Source: Microbacterium cremeum
Lineage (GTDB): Bacteria; Actinomycetota; Actinomycetes; Actinomycetales; Microbacteriaceae
NCBI RefSeq assembly: GCF_015277855.1
Contig: NZ_CP063812.1
Coordinates: 186,001 to 250,000, forward strand
Reading direction: 5' to 3'
DNA: 64,000 bases
The translations under genes and the position numbers were made by a program. Numbering within the stretch: the stretch's first letter is position 1; the number at the start of each line of letters is the position of its first letter. The notes below the pieces were generated by a model, which searched no databases, was not told the DNA's origin, and was given only the letters and a program-made list of their open reading frames with translations. Positions 60,042 to 64,000 of the stretch are shown piece by piece.

Positions 60042-61025
60042 ATGAGCGTCTCGCCCCGCATCGTCGTGCTCGCCGGCGGGGTCGGCGGATCGCGATTCGT
60101 CCTGGGCGTGCGCGGCGCGCTCCGCTCCCGCGGAATCGGCGACACCGCCTCGGCCCTCACGGTCGTCGTCAACACGGGCGACGACCTGTGGCTATCGGGC
60201 GTGCGGCTCCAGCCGGACGTCGACTCCCTCACCTACGCGCTCGCGGGCGTCAACGACGCCGAGCGCGGGTGGGGCCGGCAGGGCGACTCGGAGCGCGTCA
60301 ACGAAGAGCTGCAGGCGTGGGGCGCCGGCTGGCCGTGGTTCACGCTCGGCGACCTCGATCTGGGCACCCACCTCGCCCGCACCGGCTGGCTGCGGGACGG
60401 CCTCACGCCGACGGAGGTGATCGAGCGGATGTCGCGGCGCTGGCCGCTCGGCGCGCGCCTGCTGCCCATGACCGACACCGAGGTCGACACCGTCGTGGTC
60501 CTGCACGACGGCACCCGCCTGCACTTCCAGGAGTGGTGGACGCGGCATCGCGCCGCGCTCGCCCCGACGCGGTTCGAGAACCCCGGGATCTCGGAGGCCG
60601 CCCCGGCCCCCGGAGTGGTCGAGGCGATTGCGCAGGCAGAGGCGGTGCTCCTCGCGCCGTCGAACCCGGTCGTCTCGATCGGTCCGATCCTCGACGTCAC
60701 GGGGGTGCGTGAGGCGCTGCGCGCCACAGCGGCACCGGTCGTGGGCGTCTCGCCGATCATCGGCGGACGCGTCGTGCGCGGCATGGCCGACGTCTGCCTC
60801 ACGGCGATCGGCGTCGAGACATCCGCCGCGGCGGTGGCGGGGCTGTACGGCTCGCGCGGCGACGCCGGGCTGCTCGACGCGTGGCTGATCGCCGAAGAGG
60901 ACGAGGCCCTCGCGGGCGAGGTCGCCGGGTTCGGCATCCGTCCCGTCGTGACGCCGCTGTGGATGACGGACCCGGCGCGCTCGGCTGCGCTCGCCGAGTC
61001 CGCGCTGATCGCGGCCGGTCTCTGA
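60042..61025 (+). CDS. cofD: 2-phospho-L-lactate transferase (coenzyme F420 biosynthesis, CofD)
   Basis: A 327-residue enzyme that joins the activated phospholactate (or phosphoenolpyruvate in mycobacteria) to the deazaflavin FO. Signatures are IVVLAGGVGGSRFVLGVRG, VVNTGDDLWLSGVRLQPD, LGDLDLGTHLARTGWL and LLAPSNPVVSIGPILDV. All are intact and length is normal. It is linked with hemD upstream and a TSUP permease downstream (1-nt gap). The F420 gene cofC and an F420-dependent dehydrogenase lie nearby on the other strand, so the organism should make this cofactor. Confidence 0.95.
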   Translation: MSVSPRIVVLAGGVGGSRFVLGVRGALRSRGIGDTASALTVVVNTGDDLWLSGVRLQPDVDSLTYALAGVNDAERGWGRQGDSERVNEELQAWGAGWPWFTLGDLDLGTHLARTGWLRDGLTPTEVIERMSRRWPLGARLLPMTDTEVDTVVVLHDGTRLHFQEWWTRHRAALAPTRFENPGISEAAPAPGVVEAIAQAEAVLLAPSNPVVSIGPILDVTGVREALRATAAPVVGVSPIIGGRVVRGMADVCLTAIGVETSAAAVAGLYGSRGDAGLLDAWLIAEEDEALAGEVAGFGIRPVVTPLWMTDPARSAALAESALIAAGL

Positions 61026-61026
61026 C

Positions 61027-61770
61027 GTGCCCGAGCTCGCGTGGTGGGCGTGGGCGCTGCTCGGCGTCGCGGCCGTCGTCGTCGGGCTGTCGAAGACCGC
61101 CGTTCCCGGCGCGGGGACGATCGCCGTCGCGATCTTCGCGGCCGTGCTGCCGGCGAGGCAGTCCACGGGGGTGCTGCTGCTCCTGCTGATCGTCGCCGAC
61201 GTGTTCGCGGTCGCGATGTACCGGCGGCACACGGACTGGCGCGCGCTGCTGCGCCTCGCGCCGGCGGTCGTGGTCGGCGTGCTGCTGGGAGTCGTCTTCC
61301 TGGCGTTCGCCGACGATGCGTGGGTCAAGCGCACCATCGGGGTCATCCTGCTCGCGGTCATCGCGATCACGCTGCTGCGGCGACGCTTCGCGTCGAGCGT
61401 CGAAGCAGGCGGCTCGCATCGGATCGCGGCGGCGACCTACGGCACGCTCGGCGGCTTCACCACGATGGTCGCGAACGCCGCCGGCCCGGTGATGTCGATG
61501 TACTTCCTGGCGGCGCGGTTCGAGGTGAAGGCGTTCCTCGGCACGGCGGCCTGGTTCTTCGCGATCGTGAACCTGTTCAAGGTGCCGTTCTCGGTCGGCA
61601 TCGGCATCATCACGGTGCCGGGTCTCCTCATCGACCTGGTGCTCGTGCCGCTCGTCGTGGCGTCGGCGTTCCTCGGTCGCTGGCTCGCGAACCGCATGCC
61701 CCAGGCCCTCTTCGAGAAGCTCGTGATCGTCTTCACGCTGATCGGCGCGCTGTACCTGCTGTTCGTCTGA
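61027..61770 (+). CDS. TSUP (TauE/SafE) family membrane transporter
   Basis: A 247-residue membrane protein with about eight helices. The twin TSUP repeats can be seen in the paired GLSKTAVPGAGTIAVAIFAA and AATYGTLGGFTTMVANAAGP segments (G-x-P/N-rich loops). The family moves sulfite, sulfonates or small organic anions; the specific ion is unknown. The GTG start directly follows cofD, so it is part of the cofD transcript. Downstream lie two strong palindromes. Confidence 0.9.
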   Translation: MPELAWWAWALLGVAAVVVGLSKTAVPGAGTIAVAIFAAVLPARQSTGVLLLLLIVADVFAVAMYRRHTDWRALLRLAPAVVVGVLLGVVFLAFADDAWVKRTIGVILLAVIAITLLRRRFASSVEAGGSHRIAAATYGTLGGFTTMVANAAGPVMSMYFLAARFEVKAFLGTAAWFFAIVNLFKVPFSVGIGIITVPGLLIDLVLVPLVVASAFLGRWLANRMPQALFEKLVIVFTLIGALYLLFV

Positions 61771-61783
61771 CCCACCGTCACCG

Positions 61784-61857
61784 CCCTTCGCTCCGCAGTC
61801 AGTTTCTGCGCGCCCACGCCCGGCCGCGACCGCAGAAGCTGACTGCGGAGCGAAGGG
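61784..61857. repeat. CTCCGCAGTCAG palindrome with 27-bp arms
   Basis: 61784-61810 and 61831-61857 are inverted copies with one mismatch in 27 bp, around a 20-nt loop that begins CGCCCACGCCCGG. It lies just after the TSUP gene, between convergent genes, and is the longest palindrome of the family here. Confidence 0.9.
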
Positions 61858-61923
61858 CCGGCGTCGGGCCCAGGGCGCGGGGTCGGGGCGCAGGGGCGGT
61901 CGGGGTCGCGGCGTCACCGCCCG

Positions 61924-61984
61924 GCTCCGCAGTCAGTTTCTGAGCGCCCACGCCCGGGGGGACCGCAGAAACTGACTGCGGAGC
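61924..61984. repeat. CTCCGCAGTCAG palindrome, second copy
   Basis: Perfect 19-bp arms (61924-61942 and 61966-61984) around a 23-nt loop whose CGCCCACGCCCGG matches the loop of the first copy. The bases from 61985 to 62066 are imperfect copies of GCGTCAGGCCCAGGGCG, and the cupin gene's stop is in the last one. Confidence 0.9.
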
Positions 61985-62066
61985 GAGGGCTGGGGCGTCA
62001 GGCCCAGGGCGCGGGACCGGGGCGTCGGGCCCAGGGCGCGGGATCGGCGCGTCAGGACCCCGGGCG

Positions 62067-62498
62067 TCAGGCCCAGGGCGAGGGGCGGTCGGGGTCGCGC
62101 GTGCCGTCGTCGGGGAGCCGCGGCAGCTCGTCGCCGCCCGCGCGGATGCACAGCCACCGCAGCTGCTCGGGACTGTCGGGCGTCGCACGCCACGTGCGCC
62201 ACACCCCCTGGCCCACGCGCACCACGGAGCCGGGACCGACGTCGACGACGTCGTCGTCGAGGCCCATCTGCCCGCGGCCGGTGAGGAACACGTACAGCTC
62301 CTCGATGCGCGCGTGGTCGTGCCAGTAGCCGGCCTCCTCGCCGGGCTCGAGCGCATTGGCCGTCATGCCGATGTACTGCATCGTCAGGTCGTGGTCGACC
62401 ACACGGCGCCCGTCCCGCGAGCTCTCCGGCCGGAAGCCGCCGTAGTGCGCCCGCCACTCGTCGAGTCCGCCCATCTCCAGCACCTGGTAATCGCTCAT
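62067..62498 (-). CDS. Small cupin-domain protein
   Basis: A 143-residue single-cupin protein. The two cupin motifs are visible: GYWHDHARIEELYVFLTGRG (His ligands and Glu) and VGPGSVVRVGQGVWRTWRA. Metal binding is likely, but no enzyme can be named. The ATG at 62498 has TAGCCT 6 nt upstream (62505-62510), so it is probably leaderless. Its last codons and stop are read in a GCGTCAGGCCCAGGG tandem repeat, so its C-terminal end is not conserved. Confidence 0.85.
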   Translation of the reverse strand: MSDYQVLEMGGLDEWRAHYGGFRPESSRDGRRVVDHDLTMQYIGMTANALEPGEEAGYWHDHARIEELYVFLTGRGQMGLDDDVVDVGPGSVVRVGQGVWRTWRATPDSPEQLRWLCIRAGGDELPRLPDDGTRDPDRPSPWA

Positions 62499-62504
62499 CA
62501 CGTC

Positions 62505-62510
62505 AGGCTA
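62505..62510 (-). promoter_or_regulatory. Leaderless -10 element of the cupin gene
   Basis: TAGCCT on the minus strand, 6 nt, then the ATG at 62498. It is identical in sequence and spacing to the element of the first ECF S component. Confidence 0.55.
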
Positions 62511-62568
62511 ACGGCGGCCCGGCACGCGCCGGCGGGGACTGGCAGGTTCCCGCCCACGAATGGCGGAA

Positions 62569-62594
62569 GCGGGCGGATGCCTCGCCCCGCCCGC
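62569..62594 (-). terminator. Weak hairpin after cofC
   Basis: GCGGGCGG pairs with CCGCCCGC around a 10-nt loop, 8 nt downstream of the cofC stop. Confidence 0.5.
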
Positions 62595-62602
62595 ATCGAG
62601 GT

Positions 62603-63346
62603 TCAGCCGCCGAGCAGCGCCGCGGTGCGGGGGCCGAGGCCCAGCGCGTGCGCGGCCTCGAGCTGGCCGGCGGTGTCGACGTCTCGGCGCAGGGTCGAGG
62701 CATCCGGAACCGGAAGAGCCTGGCACCCCAGCTCGAGGTGGCGGGCGAACGAGCCGTCGCCGAACGACGACGTCCACGCCGTGCCCGCCGCCGCGGTCAC
62801 CAGGGTCGACCCGGTGCCCTCCGCGTCGGCGACGACGGCACGGTCGACGGATGCCGCGGCCCGCAGCGCGTCGGCGAGATCGGCCGGTCGCAGGGCGGGG
62901 AGGTCTCCGAGGAGCGCGGCGCGCGGCATCCGGTGATTCGGATCCATCGCCGCCATCCCGGTGGCCACCGCTGCGTCGAGACCCCGCGCCTCGCCCTCGG
63001 GCACGAACCGCAGCGCCGGGATCGCGGCCGACTCGCGCGCGAGCGCGGGGTCGTTCGTCACGACGACGACCTGCGCGACGAGTTCGCACGCCGTCGCCGC
63101 GGCGAGCGTGTCGAGCGCGATCGCGTGCGCGAGGGCGGCGCGGTCGACCCCCGCGACCTCGAGCCGCGACTTGCCGCGAGCCGGGGGCTTCACCGGCACG
63201 ACGACGATCCACCGAGCGGGCGCCGTCCCCGCGCCGGGCCGCAACTCCGCCTCGCCCGGCGCCGGGGGCGGTGACACGCCGCGCCCGGCGCGGCTGAGAG
63301 CCGGTTCAGGCGGAGTTGTGGCCCGCCGCCGGAACAGGCGCCTCAC
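62603..63346 (-). CDS. cofC: Phospholactate guanylyltransferase (coenzyme F420 biosynthesis, CofC)
   Basis: A 247-residue nucleotidyltransferase that activates 2-phospho-L-lactate or phosphoenolpyruvate with GTP for CofD. Motifs are WIVVVPVKPPARGKSRLEV (nucleotide loop), VVVTNDPALA, RAALLGDLPALRPADL and DADGTGST-like DAEGTGSTLVTAA. Normal CofC begins at the VVVPVK strand, so the first ~43 residues are an extension. They are encoded across an 11-bp-armed palindrome at 63242-63318. The GTG at 63346 overlaps the stop of the upstream dehydrogenase gene (GTGA), which supports translation from this start. Confidence 0.9.
   Translation of the reverse strand: MRRLFRRRATTPPEPALSRAGRGVSPPPAPGEAELRPGAGTAPARWIVVVPVKPPARGKSRLEVAGVDRAALAHAIALDTLAAATACELVAQVVVVTNDPALARESAAIPALRFVPEGEARGLDAAVATGMAAMDPNHRMPRAALLGDLPALRPADLADALRAAASVDRAVVADAEGTGSTLVTAAAGTAWTSSFGDGSFARHLELGCQALPVPDASTLRRDVDTAGQLEAAHALGLGPRTAALLGG
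63242..63318. repeat. Palindromic element inside the 5' end of cofC
   Basis: CAACTCCGCCT (63242-63252) and AGGCGGAGTTG (63308-63318) pair perfectly, with inner CCCGGCG/CGCCGGG segments. It encodes the non-conserved N-terminal extension of CofC. The layout resembles the element in the ECF ATPase gene at 18483. Confidence 0.65.
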
Positions 63347-64000
63347 GCGCCGTACTTCGCGCGCAGGCGCGGCAGGACCTCTTCGCCGTACATCCGCAGG
63401 AAGGCGGCCTGGTCGTGCCCCGGATCATGGAACACCAGGTGACGGAATCCGAGATCGACGTACCAGCCGATCCGCTCGACGTGCTCGTCGGGATCGTCCG
63501 ACACGATGAACCGCGACGCCGCGCGCTCGATCGGCAGCTCCTCGCCGAGGCGCTGCATCTCGATCGGGTCGTCGATGCCCATCTTCTCCTCGGGGGTCAG
63601 CGCGAGCGGCGCCCAGAACCGCGTCTTCTGCTTCGCCTCGTCGATCGTCTCGGCGAGCGACACCTTGACCTCGATCAGCGTGTCGAGGTCGTCGCGCGCG
63701 CGGCCGGCCTTCGACAGCCCCTCGTCGAGCGCGGGCAGCAACGTATCGGTGTAGAGCTCGCGCTTCTTGCCCGAGGTCGTGATGAAGCCGTCCGCGATGC
63801 GGCCCGCGAGCCGGGTCGCGGCAGGCCCGGCGGCGCCGATGTAGATCGGCACCGGCTGGTCGAGCTTGTCGTAGATCGTGATGTTGCGGGCCGTGTAGTA
63901 CGTGCCCTCGAAGTTGACGCGATCCTCCGACCACAGCCTCCGGATGAGGCCGATCGCCTCCTTCAGCCGCTGGAAGCGCTCCGGCGGGTCGGGCCACGTG
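63343..64000 (-). CDS. F420-dependent glucose-6-phosphate dehydrogenase-like LLM flavin-fold enzyme, partial
   Basis: The 5' end is outside the window; ~218 C-terminal residues are visible. They follow mycobacterial Fgd closely: the ERFQRLKEAIGLIRRLW segment, then DRVNFEGTYYTARN, VPIYIGAAGPAATRLAGRIA, DGFITTSGKKRELYTDTLLP, RFWAPLALTPEEKMGIDDPI and LVFHDPGHDQAAFLRMYGEE. Such enzymes oxidise glucose-6-phosphate while reducing F420. Lys in TSGKK matches the phosphate-binding Lys of Fgd. A related sugar-phosphate or alcohol dehydrogenase is possible. It is translationally coupled to cofC, which links cofactor making and use. Confidence 0.88.
   Translation of the reverse strand, partial: TWPDPPERFQRLKEAIGLIRRLWSEDRVNFEGTYYTARNITIYDKLDQPVPIYIGAAGPAATRLAGRIADGFITTSGKKRELYTDTLLPALDEGLSKAGRARDDLDTLIEVKVSLAETIDEAKQKTRFWAPLALTPEEKMGIDDPIEMQRLGEELPIERAASRFIVSDDPDEHVERIGWYVDLGFRHLVFHDPGHDQAAFLRMYGEEVLPRLRAKYGA

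Overview
The window is very GC-rich actinobacterial chromosome. Several features point to the Microbacteriaceae (Microbacterium-like): strong G/C third positions, the ubiquitous word GGATGCCG/CGGCATCC, Shine-Dalgarno starts mixed with many leaderless GTG/ATG starts, coenzyme F420 genes, an Rv2578c-type radical SAM protein, and the DUF3516 helicase, DUF3618 and holin-X families. This placement is inference; no rRNA or other marker gene is present. I see no prophage, integrase, transposase, CRISPR array or tRNA gene.

Layout. 1-2725: end of an RND efflux permease with a long acidic tail. 2858-4422: a monooxygenase-fold membrane protein and a DUF998 membrane protein. 4625-8153: DEAD-box RNA helicase and secreted GH18 chitinase. 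8259-9929: TetR regulator and divergent alpha/beta hydrolase. 10026-15450: small membrane protein, intein-split radical SAM protein, VanY-type carboxypeptidase, acyl-CoA dehydrogenase. 16053-21049: ECF importer (two S components, fused ATPase, T component) with a siderophore-interacting flavoreductase and iron-box-like sites. 21191-30407: secreted subtilase, pirin, small acetyltransferase, Ski2-like helicase, SDR, DUF1697. 30411-37753: DeoR-controlled sugar ABC importer with aldolase, ADP-dependent-type sugar kinase and phosphomannose-isomerase-like cupin. 37849-39945: RecQ. 40034-44596: double-TetR regulator, MFS transporter, GH3 glucosidase. 44664-49115: acetyltransferase, flotillin and NfeD, DUF1349, DUF1801, HhH-GPD repair protein. 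49264-56231: four-gene FtsX-type ABC operon. 56372-60035: haem-pathway oxidase, envelope trio (YtxH, holin-X, DUF3618), HemD. 60042-64000: F420 genes (cofD, cofC, partial fgd), a TSUP permease and a cupin.

Two units work as self-contained systems. The ECF locus joins an importer to a reductase that could release iron from an imported chelate. The DeoR locus joins sugar uptake to isomerase, kinase and aldolase steps.

The most unusual layer is non-coding. Long palindromic elements (arms around CTCCGCAGTCA and related designs) fill convergent gene junctions. One forms a 130-bp triple tandem array, and two similar palindromes lie inside coding ends. Short dispersed repeats are embedded in frame in genes, and several stop codons lie inside tandem repeats. 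At least eleven genes share a leaderless layout: a -10-like hexamer, 6-7 nt, then the start codon.
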